Shown here: positions 25,078 through 34,595 of the stretch, piece by piece
Position numbering within the stretch: the first letter of the stretch is position 1
Layout: every line of letters begins with the position of its first letter
Assembly (NCBI RefSeq): GCF_000297095.1
Contig: NZ_AEEA01000019.1
Span: 97,728-161,727, forward strand
Direction: 5' to 3'
DNA from: Treponema primitia ZAS-1
GTDB lineage: Bacteria; Spirochaetota; Spirochaetia; Treponematales; Breznakiellaceae
Length of the DNA stretch: 64,000 nt
Notes under the pieces: generated by a model
The model's database searches: none
What the model was told of the DNA's origin: nothing
What the model saw: only the letters and a program-made list of their open reading frames with translations
Program-made: the position numbers and the translations under genes

Positions 25078-26532
25078 TTGCGTAGTTTTGATATACTTTT
25101 AAGTATGGTGAGTAAATCCGGAAAGCTCGGCCATCGGCAAAGGGGATATTATACTACTTATCCTATAGATTTACTAGTATATATAAGCTTTTTTACCCTG
25201 GTCATTTTTTTTCTGTCAGGCTGTCAAAATCCCGATCGGCCCAGCCCAAAAAATCCGGTAAGCCTTACCGTATGGCATACCTATGTACGGCCCATGGACT
25301 TCGGTTTTAAGACGTTGGTGGACGAGTTCAACGATACTGTCGGCAAACGGGAGGGGATTTTTATCACCGTTACCTCCACCGCAGATGCGCCGAATCTGAA
25401 TGAAAAATTGTTTGCGGCAATTGAGGGTGATCCCGGCGCACCGGAAATCCCCGATATGGCAGTGGTGTATCCTCCGATAGCGGCTGCCCTTGCCAAAAAG
25501 GGGCTTGTAATGGATTTTGCTTCCCAATTCAGCGCTGATGAAATTGCCCGCTATGTAAACGATTTTGTGCAGGAAGGAACTATAAACGACACACTCTACC
25601 TGCTGCCCATTTTAAAATCCACCGAAGTCCTGTACCTCAATAAAACCATATTTGACCGGTTTGCCGCCGAGGTTCCCGGTATTAGCCTCCTGCAGCTTGA
25701 AACCTTTGAAGGTATTGTCGAAGTGGCGGAAAAATACTATCAATGGTCGGGAGGTAAAACCTTTTATTTTCCCGACCTTTTATTTAATTATACGATGATC
25801 GGCATGGAACAGATGGGTGAACATTTTGTGCAGAACAGGAAACTCAGGGTAAGCTCCCCGGCTTTCGAGCGGATCTGGAATATTTATTACGAGAGCGCCG
25901 TCAGGGGATACGCTGCAATTTTTAACAGCTTTGGTAACTATTTAGCCATGACCGGTGAAGTGGTCTGCGTTACCGGTACCTCTGCGGCGGCCATCTATTA
26001 TCCCGATTCTATTACCTACAAGGATAATACCAAGGAAGCGTCGGAATTTATCGTATTACCCTTTCCCGTTTTTAAAGGCGGGGAAAAAGTCGCGGCCCAG
26101 CGGGGCGCCGGTATGTGTGTCATAAAGTCCACCCCGGCAAAGGAATATGCCGCCGCCCTGTTCCTGAAATGGTTTACTGCGCCGGAGCAGAACCTCAGGC
26201 TTACCGCGTCTACCGGGTATATCCCAGTAACGAAGCAGGCCTTTAAGGATGTCATGGAAAATGGCCTCCGGACTATTGAAAATGCCATGGTAAAAAAGGC
26301 CTTCCTGACCGCTCTGGCCATGCAAAAGGAATATCGGTTTTACGTCCCCCCGGTATTTGACGGCTTTGACGTACTGCAGAGCCAATATATAGAAGAAATT
26401 CAAAAAATTGCAAAAGTCGCCCGGGAAGAAAGAATACAGAAAGGCATAAGCAGCGATGCGCGGGGAACTGCGTTGCAAGTGGCGCGGAACAAGCAGGATC
26501 TTGCCGCGTTTATTGCCGTCTTTGGGAATTAA
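25078..26532 (+). CDS. Solute-binding lipoprotein (ABC sugar-binding family 1), orphan
   Basis: 484 residues from TTG 25078, preceded by AAAGGGGG at about 11 nt. ATG 25105 would give a shorter, more usual signal. The lipobox is FFLSGC after a hydrophobic stretch, so the protein is lipid-anchored in the periplasm or outside. SLTVWHTYVRP near the mature N terminus, the AAQRGAGMCVIKSTPAKEYAAALFLKWFTAPE segment and STGYIPVTKQA are typical of extracellular sugar-binding proteins. No permease or ATPase gene is near. It is followed after 3 nt by a membrane LuxR regulator and then a kinase, so a sensory role is likely (inference). Confidence 0.88.
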   Translation: MRSFDILLSMVSKSGKLGHRQRGYYTTYPIDLLVYISFFTLVIFFLSGCQNPDRPSPKNPVSLTVWHTYVRPMDFGFKTLVDEFNDTVGKREGIFITVTSTADAPNLNEKLFAAIEGDPGAPEIPDMAVVYPPIAAALAKKGLVMDFASQFSADEIARYVNDFVQEGTINDTLYLLPILKSTEVLYLNKTIFDRFAAEVPGISLLQLETFEGIVEVAEKYYQWSGGKTFYFPDLLFNYTMIGMEQMGEHFVQNRKLRVSSPAFERIWNIYYESAVRGYAAIFNSFGNYLAMTGEVVCVTGTSAAAIYYPDSITYKDNTKEASEFIVLPFPVFKGGEKVAAQRGAGMCVIKSTPAKEYAAALFLKWFTAPEQNLRLTASTGYIPVTKQAFKDVMENGLRTIENAMVKKAFLTALAMQKEYRFYVPPVFDGFDVLQSQYIEEIQKIAKVAREERIQKGISSDARGTALQVARNKQDLAAFIAVFGN

Positions 26533-26535
26533 AAT

Positions 26536-27972
26536 ATGCAAGAATTCTCCGCCGAACGTCCGAAGCCCAAAAGTTCTCCTCCGGAAATACAAAATGAACC
26601 GGAAATAAAAAAGGAAAGGGCGGCTTTTAGGCAGCGCTTTTTTCTGTCCCTTATTCCTATTGCGTTCTATACTCTGGGTTTAGTGGTATTCATAATCCTG
26701 CTTTTAAACGGGGTAATAAATTACGGCAGTAAAGAAGTGAAAGAGCAAATCTTCCGGGAGCGCCACCGTATTGCCCTGGATCTGGAACGGCGATTGGGAG
26801 ATGTTGTCGTGGATTCCATACAGTTTTCCCAAACCCTTGCGCGGAATATTGAAAATCATCTGCGGTTTTCGGAACTTAGCATGGCTGAGTTGTCCTATCA
26901 TCCTGATATTCTTGAAATAATAGCCGATGACGAGCTTGACCTGGTTCTTTTTGCCCTGGACAAGGCAAAGGTGTCGGGGGTGTTCGTAGTACTTGATACA
27001 ACCGTTAATCCCTATATTGAGGGGGCGGATATCTCCCATTCCGGCTTCTTTATACGGAACACGGAACCGGTTGTACCAAGCAGCTCTTATAAATTGTTTC
27101 TCCGGGGTTTTGCGGATCTTGCATATCAGAAAAATCTTTCCATGCTGTCAAATTGGAGGCTGGAATTTACTATTACGTCAGACAGGGACTTCTATACGGC
27201 GCCCAAGGCAAGCTACCAGGAGAATCCTTCCCTGCCCCTCGCCCGTTCCTATTATTGGACCTTTAACGGTCTCTTTGGCGAGTATCGAGAAGAAGAACCT
27301 ACCATACTCTGCAGCATTCCTATCATCAGTTCACAGGGAGAGTTCCTGGGTGTATGCGGGTTCGAAGTAAGTACCATGAATTTCAGGGCTATCCATAATT
27401 CCATTACCGATCCCTATCCGCGGCTCCTCGGTATATTCGGCCCACACAATGGAAAAGAATTTGAAGGCGGGCAGTACTTTCTCTCCGGAAGCAAAGGCGA
27501 CCGGCAGTTTACGGATTTTGTTTTTTTGGATAATGTCGAAACCGTCAAACTCTATCCCGGTAATTCCCCCTATACGGACAAGATGATGGCCGTGGCGCTG
27601 GGTATGCCCAAACAGGATTATAACCGGATGCTTTTTTCCCATAACGGTATTCTTTTGGTAATTCTCCTTCTCCTGGGCGGCGGGATATTCATCCTTTCAT
27701 TATTGCTTAACCGCTACTACCGGAAATCCTATAGCGAGCAGCTTGCAAAACTCCAGGGGCAACTCGTCCGTGTACCCCCCGATTTTGACAAATTCGGCCT
27801 TTCCAAACGGGAAAAAGAAATTTGTACCCTTCTGCTGAAGGGCTATACCATCAAAGAGATAGGCGCTGAGCTTTTCATTGCCTTTGCCACCGTGAATAAC
27901 CACTGCCAGAATATTTACCGGAAGCTGGATATCAATAGTCGCCAGGAATTGTTTTTGAAATTTGGATCTTAA
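26536..27972 (+). CDS. Membrane-anchored Cache-LuxR one-component regulator
   Basis: 478 residues. A cytoplasmic N terminus is followed by TM1 (~36-60), an extracytoplasmic Cache-like domain (~70-365, including SGVFVVLDTTVNPYI and ILCSIPIISSQGEFLGVCGFEV), TM2 (~372-394) and a C-terminal LuxR HTH (FGLSKREKEICTLLLKGYTIKEIGAELFIAFATVNNH, ~421-476). The DNA-binding domain is therefore tethered to the inner membrane. It lies 3 nt after the solute-binding gene and 19 nt before the hybrid kinase. It probably converts ligand binding directly into transcription. Target genes are unknown. Confidence 0.85.
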   Translation: MQEFSAERPKPKSSPPEIQNEPEIKKERAAFRQRFFLSLIPIAFYTLGLVVFIILLLNGVINYGSKEVKEQIFRERHRIALDLERRLGDVVVDSIQFSQTLARNIENHLRFSELSMAELSYHPDILEIIADDELDLVLFALDKAKVSGVFVVLDTTVNPYIEGADISHSGFFIRNTEPVVPSSSYKLFLRGFADLAYQKNLSMLSNWRLEFTITSDRDFYTAPKASYQENPSLPLARSYYWTFNGLFGEYREEEPTILCSIPIISSQGEFLGVCGFEVSTMNFRAIHNSITDPYPRLLGIFGPHNGKEFEGGQYFLSGSKGDRQFTDFVFLDNVETVKLYPGNSPYTDKMMAVALGMPKQDYNRMLFSHNGILLVILLLLGGGIFILSLLLNRYYRKSYSEQLAKLQGQLVRVPPDFDKFGLSKREKEICTLLLKGYTIKEIGAELFIAFATVNNHCQNIYRKLDINSRQELFLKFGS

Positions 27973-27991
27973 CTGAAGCAGGAGGTATTTT

Positions 27992-30900
27992 ATGAAACCC
28001 AAGCTGATAGTCCAAGAAAATTACAAACAGTTGATATTTGTTATTCTTGCATTCCTGGCAATGGTCCTCATCAGTTCCTTTTTTGCCGCCGGGATAGTAG
28101 AAAAATATATGGCCACCACTGCGGAGGGCATACTGAGTACCGCAGAAACCATAATCGAATCGGAATTCAAGGAAGCGGAAGTTTCGGTGCTCAATACCGC
28201 CTTTTCGGTCCGCAGCCGGCTGCAGGCAGGCCAGTCCCCCGAGGAAATAGGACAATACCTCATCGAACTGACCGATTGGCTTAAAACACCCCTGGGGGAT
28301 ACGGATTTTATAAGCCTTTACGGGCTTTTCGACGGGAAATTTGTGGACGGCAGCCGGTGGATACCGCCGGAAGATTACCGGCCCGGGGAGCGGCCCTGGG
28401 TTATTGCAGCCAAAGCGAATGAGGGCAGCGTGACCTTTACTGTTCCGTATCCGGATGCCAGGGACGGCACGGTCATTATCAGCGCTTCAATAGCCCTACG
28501 GGGAACGGACGGGAAAGATTACGGGGTTGTCTCCTACGACATGGTACTCAATAGTATCTCCGAATATGTCAAGGGCCTTCACTTTTCCAAGAGCGGCTAC
28601 GGTATGCTCATGGGCCCTGACTTTGTATTTATCGCCCACCCCGACGAGTTCTATTTGGGCAGGAAAATGCAGGAACTGAGCGAAGGGCATGCGGCAATTG
28701 TGGACACCCTTCAGACAGGCGGTCGGATTTCCAGGGTAAACCTGACGAACAATCAGGGGGTTAAGGTTGTTGCCCTTTATCAAAAAATGAAAAACGGCTG
28801 GTATATCGGCATTGCAGATCCAATGGAAAGTTATTACCGGGATGTCAATTTTATGATTCTGGTACTGTCCATTGTGGGCGCCATCCTTATGGCGATATTG
28901 TGCTACATCCTTATCAAATTAAGCATGGCAAAGATCCGTTCCGACGAGGAAAATAAAAGCAAAACTTCCTTCCTCGCCCGTATGAGCCATGAAATACGCA
29001 CCCCCATGAATTCTATTTTGGGTATGTCGGAAATTATACTGCGCAAGAATATTTCCGGTGAAATTTTTGAATACATTTCCATTATACGCCAGTCGGGGAA
29101 TACCCTGCTTTCCATCATCAACGATATCCTTGATTTTTCTAAAATAGAATCCGGTCATGTTCAGATAGAATCAAAGGATTATTCCTTTGCCGCCCTCATA
29201 AACGATGTGGTCAACGTAATCCGGGTGCGCATGGTGGACAAGCCTTTGGATTTTTTTGTAACCCTGGACAGCAATATCCCGGCGGTACTTCAGGGTGATG
29301 AAGCGCGGATCAGGCAGATACTGATCAATCTGCTCAACAATGCGGTGAAGTATACCCGGCAAGGTCATATCGCCCTGGATGTGGGAATGAAACGGATTGG
29401 CCCCCACAAAATAGATCTTGTGTTCCGGATCAGCGATACCGGTATCGGTATAAAAGCGGAGGATATGAAGGATCTGTTCAACGATTTTATCCGGGTAGAT
29501 GTGGATCGCAATCAGGGTATCGAAGGAACCGGGCTGGGTCTTACCATTGCCAATAACCTGTGTTTGGCCATGGAAGGGGGGATCACCGTATCCAGTGAAT
29601 ACGGCAAGGGTTCGGTCTTTACCGCTACGATAGTTCAGATATTTTCTGATGACCGGCGTATTGCCTGGGTGGATAATCCTGAAAGTAAAAAGATTCTGGT
29701 ATTTGAAGAACGTCCTCTTCATGGTGACTCTCTGAAAAGCGCCATGGAAAATCTCGCCCTCAATCCTGTGTATGCATCGGATCTTGCTGCTTTTAATAAA
29801 GAATTGGGGGAGGGTGATTATGCATTTGCCTTTGTCTCCTCCCGCTATGCCATGGACTGTATCCCAATCTGGGGCAAGCGGGGTAATTCTATGCAGCTGA
29901 TCATTATGACGGAACTGGGGGAAATAGCGGTCTACCGGGAGACAGGCAGTATTCTTATGCCTATCTATTCGGTTATCCTTGCGAATGTTCTGAACGGTGT
30001 TGTTACCAAGGGTTATTCTTCCTATGACGGAGATGCCCATTTTACCTTCCCATGGTCGAAAATATTGATTGTGGATGACATTCCTACTAACCTTCGGGTG
30101 GCCGCAGAATTAATGGCCCCGTACCAAATGCAGATTGATACCTGCCAAAACGGCGCCGATGCAGTACGGATGGTAAAAGATAAGCGCTACGATCTGGTTT
30201 TTATGGATCACATGATGCCCGGCATGGACGGGATCGAAGCGGTGTCGCTTATCAGAAAAATCAACGCCGCTGATAACTACTATCAGAATTTACCGGTTGT
30301 CATGCTTACGGCCAATGCGGTATTCGGCCAGCGGGAGATTTTTCTGGAAAATGGCATCAATGATTTTCTTGCAAAACCTATTGAAGTTCAAAAATTAAAT
30401 GCCATTTTGAAGCGGTGGATCCCCGAATCAAAACGCAGGGAAGCCAATATCCTCGCCGCAAGTCAGGATAACGAAAAAGCGGCGTCCATGGATATACCCG
30501 GGGTTCTTGTCGCCCGAGGGCTTGCAAATACCGGCGGTACTTTTGCTGTCTACCTTGATATCCTTGCTGTTTTTTGCCGGGACGCTCTGGAGCGATCCGA
30601 TGAGATAAAGGAAGCTGTGGAGAAAAAGGATTACCGTTCCTATACCACCCTGGTTCATGCCCTGAAAAGCGCCGGCCGCAGCATTGGCGCCTACGACTTT
30701 GGAGACAGCGCGGCTGCTCTGGAGGAGCTGGGTAAAGCGCAACTTGCGGCGGGAATAGCAGAAAGGACGCCTCAATTTCTGGAAGACCTAAAGACCCTTA
30801 CCGTCAATATTTCCGAATTTATTGCCAAGGCTTCCGCTGCAGTGGAAACCCTCAAGGAGATTGATATTTCAGCCCTTCATTTTGAAGCCCTGAAAGAAGC

Positions 30901-31138
30901 CCTGGTAAACATGGATATTGAAACGGTCAATAAAATCATGCTGGAATACAGTGTTATGCCCCTGGATTCCCATACCAAGGATCTGGTTAACAAAATTAAA
31001 GAGGATATCCTGCTCTTTGAATACGACAAGGCTGTGGAGAAGATCCAGGCGATGTTTAAGGAGGAAAATAAAAATTATACTAAAATTTATAGTAAAAATT
31101 TACAGTTAATTCTTTATAATACAATGAAATATATATAA
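27992..31138 (+). CDS. Hybrid sensor histidine kinase (dCache-HisKA-HATPase-pseudoREC-REC-HPt)
   Basis: 1048 residues, opened by a GGAGG ribosome site. TM1 is at ~14-36, a dCache domain at ~40-285 (including PGERPWVIAAKANEG and YGVVSYDMVLNSI), TM2 at ~290-312, and HisKA has His333 (MSHEIRTPMNSI). The HATPase has SDTGIGI and GTGLGL. A first receiver-like region (~565-670) starts KILVFEERPLHGD but has no phosphorylatable Asp. The true receiver has Asp739 (VFMDHMMPGMDG). HPt has His889 (LVHALKSAGRS). The C-terminal ~100 residues are helical. It is operonic with the solute-binding lipoprotein and the LuxR regulator. It shares layout and motifs with the kinase at 1-3060. Confidence 0.92.
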   Translation: MKPKLIVQENYKQLIFVILAFLAMVLISSFFAAGIVEKYMATTAEGILSTAETIIESEFKEAEVSVLNTAFSVRSRLQAGQSPEEIGQYLIELTDWLKTPLGDTDFISLYGLFDGKFVDGSRWIPPEDYRPGERPWVIAAKANEGSVTFTVPYPDARDGTVIISASIALRGTDGKDYGVVSYDMVLNSISEYVKGLHFSKSGYGMLMGPDFVFIAHPDEFYLGRKMQELSEGHAAIVDTLQTGGRISRVNLTNNQGVKVVALYQKMKNGWYIGIADPMESYYRDVNFMILVLSIVGAILMAILCYILIKLSMAKIRSDEENKSKTSFLARMSHEIRTPMNSILGMSEIILRKNISGEIFEYISIIRQSGNTLLSIINDILDFSKIESGHVQIESKDYSFAALINDVVNVIRVRMVDKPLDFFVTLDSNIPAVLQGDEARIRQILINLLNNAVKYTRQGHIALDVGMKRIGPHKIDLVFRISDTGIGIKAEDMKDLFNDFIRVDVDRNQGIEGTGLGLTIANNLCLAMEGGITVSSEYGKGSVFTATIVQIFSDDRRIAWVDNPESKKILVFEERPLHGDSLKSAMENLALNPVYASDLAAFNKELGEGDYAFAFVSSRYAMDCIPIWGKRGNSMQLIIMTELGEIAVYRETGSILMPIYSVILANVLNGVVTKGYSSYDGDAHFTFPWSKILIVDDIPTNLRVAAELMAPYQMQIDTCQNGADAVRMVKDKRYDLVFMDHMMPGMDGIEAVSLIRKINAADNYYQNLPVVMLTANAVFGQREIFLENGINDFLAKPIEVQKLNAILKRWIPESKRREANILAASQDNEKAASMDIPGVLVARGLANTGGTFAVYLDILAVFCRDALERSDEIKEAVEKKDYRSYTTLVHALKSAGRSIGAYDFGDSAAALEELGKAQLAAGIAERTPQFLEDLKTLTVNISEFIAKASAAVETLKEIDISALHFEALKEALVNMDIETVNKIMLEYSVMPLDSHTKDLVNKIKEDILLFEYDKAVEKIQAMFKEENKNYTKIYSKNLQLILYNTMKYI

Positions 31139-31167
31139 TCTTTAATTATAAATTTTTTAAATATTTT

Positions 31168-31195
31168 TTGATATTTTTCATTAAAGGACTATAAT
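31168..31195 (+). promoter_or_regulatory. Sigma-70-type promoter of the fic gene, very close to the ATG
   Basis: TTGATA (31168-31173), a 16-nt spacer and TATAAT (31190-31195). Only 7 nt separate the -10 box from ATG 31203, so transcription should begin at or next to the start codon, giving a leaderless or nearly leaderless message. Confidence 0.55.
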
Positions 31196-31202
31196 GTAGG
31201 TA

Positions 31203-32378
31203 ATGAAAAATTCCCTTGAATATATCGCATTTAAACGTACATGGACCGTAAACGAGCGGATTGCCAACCTCTTGGGTCAATGTTATGCCTATATCCAAGC
31301 AATTACCAATACCCCCATCCGTCCGGATTATTTCCGAAAATTGCTGTTAGTTTCCCTTCGCCGGGGCGCCCTTGCAACTACTGCCATTGAGGGTAATACG
31401 CTGTCCGAAAAGGATCTGGACCAGATTGAGGCCGGCAATGATTTGCCGCCCAGTAGGCAGTACTTGCAGAGGGAGGTCCAGAATATTCTGAACGCCTTTA
31501 ATTTATTGCTTGCGGAATTAGGACATGATAAAAAAGCGGAGATGATCACCGTCACCTTGATAAAAAGGTTTCACGAGATGGTTGGCAAAGATTTGGGCGA
31601 TAGTTATGGAGACCCAGGGCATTTCCGCAGGAAAAATGTTACGGTTGGCAATTATCGTCCGCCCAACTTTGAACAGGTGGAAGAACTGATACAAATATTT
31701 TGCGACTGGCTTTTCAAAGAGTTTCATTATGCCAGCGGCCAAAATTTTGATGAGACCATAATACAAGCTATTGTTTCCCATATTTATATGGTTTGGATAC
31801 ATCCCTTCCTGGATGGAAATGGAAGAACCGCCCGGCTTCTGGAATTTTATCTCCTCCTCCGGGCCGGGGTTCCCAACATCGCATCCCATATTCTTTCAAA
31901 TCATTATAACAATACACGGGATGATTATTATCGTCAGCTTCAAAACGCCTCGGAGACCGGAGATTTAACCGGTTTTATACAGTACGCCCTGGAAGGATTC
32001 AGAGATGGTTTGGAACACGATGTTTTAAAGGTTATCCATGATGATCAAATAGATATGACCTGGAAAAATTATGTCCACGATATCACAGAGGATCTGCAAA
32101 AAACCGAGGGGAAAAATGAGAAGATTATTAAACGTATAAGACAACTTGCATATTATCTTCCTGCAAATATTTTTTTGACTATAAATCAAATAAAGGATGT
32201 GGATATTCATATTAATCAGGTATATGGAGGTCTAACCAGGCCAACTTTGAAAAGCGATCTGGAACTTCTGGTAACGCATAAGTTACTTATAGAGGCGAAT
32301 GGTAAATATTGCAGTAATAAAGAAGCCCTGCATATGTTTATGCCGGAGACGAGTGCCGGGATAACGAAGCATTATTAA
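31203..32378 (+). CDS. Fic family protein (AMPylation/nucleotidyl-transfer domain)
   Basis: 391 residues. The Fic core motif HPFLDGNGRTAR begins at His200. A class II-type inhibitory motif [S/T]xxxE[G/N] is present at 59-64 (TTAIEG), upstream of the core, so activity is probably self-inhibited. The C-terminal ~100 residues look like a winged-helix region (FLTINQIKDVDIHINQVYGG). Fic proteins of this layout transfer AMP to protein targets. The target is not predictable. The gene stands alone between the kinase operon and the lipid-kinase-like gene. Confidence 0.92.
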   Translation: MKNSLEYIAFKRTWTVNERIANLLGQCYAYIQAITNTPIRPDYFRKLLLVSLRRGALATTAIEGNTLSEKDLDQIEAGNDLPPSRQYLQREVQNILNAFNLLLAELGHDKKAEMITVTLIKRFHEMVGKDLGDSYGDPGHFRRKNVTVGNYRPPNFEQVEELIQIFCDWLFKEFHYASGQNFDETIIQAIVSHIYMVWIHPFLDGNGRTARLLEFYLLLRAGVPNIASHILSNHYNNTRDDYYRQLQNASETGDLTGFIQYALEGFRDGLEHDVLKVIHDDQIDMTWKNYVHDITEDLQKTEGKNEKIIKRIRQLAYYLPANIFLTINQIKDVDIHINQVYGGLTRPTLKSDLELLVTHKLLIEANGKYCSNKEALHMFMPETSAGITKHY

Positions 32379-32573
32379 TGGACGTAATTTATAAAAATAT
32401 GGGTTAAATCATAGTACTTTATGAATATACCCTGTATGTTTTTTAATACGATTTCAGTACCCATGGCCTTCCGAATAGATTTCACCTTTTTTGTAACTCC
32501 TTACCACATAACAAAATAGATAATTTTTCCTATGTATTAACCAACATGGCACGGTACTTGCTAGTATTATAGT

Positions 32574-33224
32574 ATGGAAGGGATGAATCTTACTAAAAAT
32601 AGTTTTAGCATTTCTCGTTTAATTGGGTTTGATATGGAGACTTCTGAGCTCCAGGAAATAAAGACTGAGCTTGTCCGGAAATCCATGCATTTTCTTATTG
32701 CCCTTAGCCCCAGTATGGCATCCCTAAACCGGCCCCTCACGGCGGCGATCCTCATGGTGGGGACCCTGTTCTATGCCGTTATGGAGACCCTCCGGCTTGC
32801 CGGTATTGAGGTTCCCCTGGTGTCTTCCCTTACCAGTATGGCTTCCCGGCCGCGGGACCGGGATCGTTTTGTGCTTGGACCGGTTACCCTGGGCTTAGGC
32901 GCCTTGCTTGCGCTGCTTCTGTACCCCTCCCCGGCGGCGTCCATTGGCATTTATGCCCTGGCTTTTGGCGATGGCTTTGCCAGCCTTATCGGTAAAACCT
33001 TCGGCAAGCATCGCCCCGATTTTATGTTGGGTAAGAGTATCGAAGGGTCTCTGGCTTGTTTTGGTGCGGTGTTTGTTACCGCCTATGGCGTTTCCCGCAG
33101 CTTTAAGGTGGCCTTTATAGCCGCCATGACCGCGACCCTGGTGGAAGCCCTCCCTCTAAAGGATTATGACAATATTGCCCTGCCCATAAGCGTTGGTTTT
33201 GTGGTGCAGATGTTCATCCTATAA
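32574..33224 (+). CDS. SEC59/DGK1/VTE5-family polyprenol or diacylglycerol kinase-like membrane protein
   Basis: 216 residues with several hydrophobic helices. ELVRKSMHFLIALSP near the N terminus, AFGDGFASLIGKTFGKH in the middle and GKSIEGSLACFGAVF match the CTP-dependent polyprenol/diacylglycerol kinase family (dolichol kinase, VTE5). It probably phosphorylates a lipid alcohol in the inner membrane. ATG 32574 and ATG 32583 are both possible starts, with GGAAGG between them. The preceding 195-bp gap shows nothing beyond AT-rich sequence. The product is often annotated as phosphatidate cytidylyltransferase. Confidence 0.8.
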   Translation: MEGMNLTKNSFSISRLIGFDMETSELQEIKTELVRKSMHFLIALSPSMASLNRPLTAAILMVGTLFYAVMETLRLAGIEVPLVSSLTSMASRPRDRDRFVLGPVTLGLGALLALLLYPSPAASIGIYALAFGDGFASLIGKTFGKHRPDFMLGKSIEGSLACFGAVFVTAYGVSRSFKVAFIAAMTATLVEALPLKDYDNIALPISVGFVVQMFIL

Positions 33225-33260
33225 GAAAAGCGTAAATCAGCATAAATTCTCAATTTTCCT

Positions 33261-33289
33261 TTGACATAAACTTGTCTGATGGGTACAGT
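33261..33289 (+). promoter_or_regulatory. Promoter of murA abutting the start codon
   Basis: TTGACA (33261-33266), a 17-nt spacer and TACAGT (33284-33289, 4 of 6 to consensus). ATG 33296 follows after 6 nt and no ribosome site is visible, so the message may be leaderless. Confidence 0.45.
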
Positions 33290-33295
33290 CGACAT

Positions 33296-34576
33296 ATGAA
33301 CCAATACTTCATTGAAGGCGGTGTTCCCATCAGCGGGACTATCCGGGCCAGCGGTAATAAGAACGCCGCCTTGCCCTGTATTGCCGCCGCCCTCCTTTCC
33401 GACGAGCCGGTGATACTCCGGAATATTCCCGATATCGAAGATGTCCAGGTGATGCTTTCCATATACCGGTCCTTTGGCGGGGCCGTGGAAGTCTTGGGGC
33501 CGAATGCCTACCGGATGAAGCTGGAGAATATTAGTTCCTCCGAGGTGCCCCTGGAGTATGCGCGGAAAATCCGGGCGTCCATCCTTTTTGCGGGGCCCCT
33601 TTTGGCAAGGACCGGGAAGGTGGTGCTGCCGCCGCCCGGGGGAGATGTTATTGGCCGCAGACGGCTGGATACCCACTTTCTGACGCTTACCGAATTGGGC
33701 GCCCAGGTGGAAATTAACGATGCCTTTAACTTTACCGCCACGGAGCTTCGTGGGGCGGATATTTTTCTGGACGAAGCTTCGGTAACTGCCACGGAAAATG
33801 CCGTCATGGCTGCGGTTCTGGCCAAGGGGGAGACCATCCTGACCAACGCCGCCAGCGAGCCCCACGTCCAGGACCTTTGCCGTATGCTCAGCGCCATGGG
33901 CGCCCGGATCGACGGCATAGGCTCCAATATCCTCAGAATAAACGGTGTAACAAAGCTTTCGGGCTGCGACTTTGAGATTGGCGCGGACTTTATGGAGGTG
34001 GGTTCCTTCATCGGCCTTGCGGCGGTTACCGGGGGGGAGCTCTCCATCGAAGGTCCCCGTTTCCAGGATCTGCGGCCCGCAAAGATTGCCTTTGGCAAGC
34101 TGGGGATAGTCTGGGAACATGAGGGAACTACCCTCCATGTTTCCAAAAACCAGGAGATGGCGGTGAACTGCGACCTGGGTGGGATGATTCCCAAGATAGA
34201 CGATGCGCCCTGGCCGGGTTTTCCCCCGGATCTAACCAGCATTATTACGGTGGTGGCAACCCAGGTTACCGGTACGGTTCTGGTTCACGAGAAGATGTTT
34301 GAATCCCGGATGTTTTTTGTGGATAAGCTCATCGGCATGGGCGCACGGATTGTGCTCTGCGATCCCCACCGGGCGGTTATCTCCGGACCTGCAAAGCTGG
34401 CGGGGTCGGAACTGCAGAGCCCGGATGTGCGGGCCGGGATGGCCATGGTTATCGCGGCCATGTGCGCCGAGGGTCGGAGCGTTATCCGCAATGTTTATCA
34501 GATAGAGCGGGGTTACGAAAACTTAGTGGCGCGGCTTTCTTCCCTGGGCGCCAGGATCCGGGGGGTCGAGGACTGA
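33296..34576 (+). CDS. murA: UDP-N-acetylglucosamine 1-carboxyvinyltransferase (MurA), Asp-type
   Basis: 426 residues from ATG 33296. A TTG eight codons earlier is in frame but lies inside the promoter spacer. The enzyme adds enolpyruvate from PEP to UDP-GlcNAc, the first committed step of peptidoglycan synthesis in the cytoplasm. SGNKNAALP (Lys22) and RPAKIAFGKLG are conserved. The active-site loop reads PPPGGDVIGRRRLDTHF, so the usual catalytic Cys is Asp117. Asp-type MurA is known in mycobacteria, chlamydiae and some spirochaetes and does not form the fosfomycin adduct. Length and the C-terminal VRAGMAMVIAAMCAEG segment fit an intact enzyme. Confidence 0.93.
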   Translation: MNQYFIEGGVPISGTIRASGNKNAALPCIAAALLSDEPVILRNIPDIEDVQVMLSIYRSFGGAVEVLGPNAYRMKLENISSSEVPLEYARKIRASILFAGPLLARTGKVVLPPPGGDVIGRRRLDTHFLTLTELGAQVEINDAFNFTATELRGADIFLDEASVTATENAVMAAVLAKGETILTNAASEPHVQDLCRMLSAMGARIDGIGSNILRINGVTKLSGCDFEIGADFMEVGSFIGLAAVTGGELSIEGPRFQDLRPAKIAFGKLGIVWEHEGTTLHVSKNQEMAVNCDLGGMIPKIDDAPWPGFPPDLTSIITVVATQVTGTVLVHEKMFESRMFFVDKLIGMGARIVLCDPHRAVISGPAKLAGSELQSPDVRAGMAMVIAAMCAEGRSVIRNVYQIERGYENLVARLSSLGARIRGVED

Positions 34577-34595
34577 GCGGACTAAATTTTTTCGT

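Noticed and set aside
29171..30040. 289-codon minus-strand frame inside the hybrid kinase
   Set aside because: Opposite a clear HATPase/receiver region; no start signals and no domain.
32379..32573. Small RNA or gene between fic and the lipid-kinase-like gene
   Set aside because: AT-rich sequence without a hairpin-plus-T-run, promoter pair or open frame.
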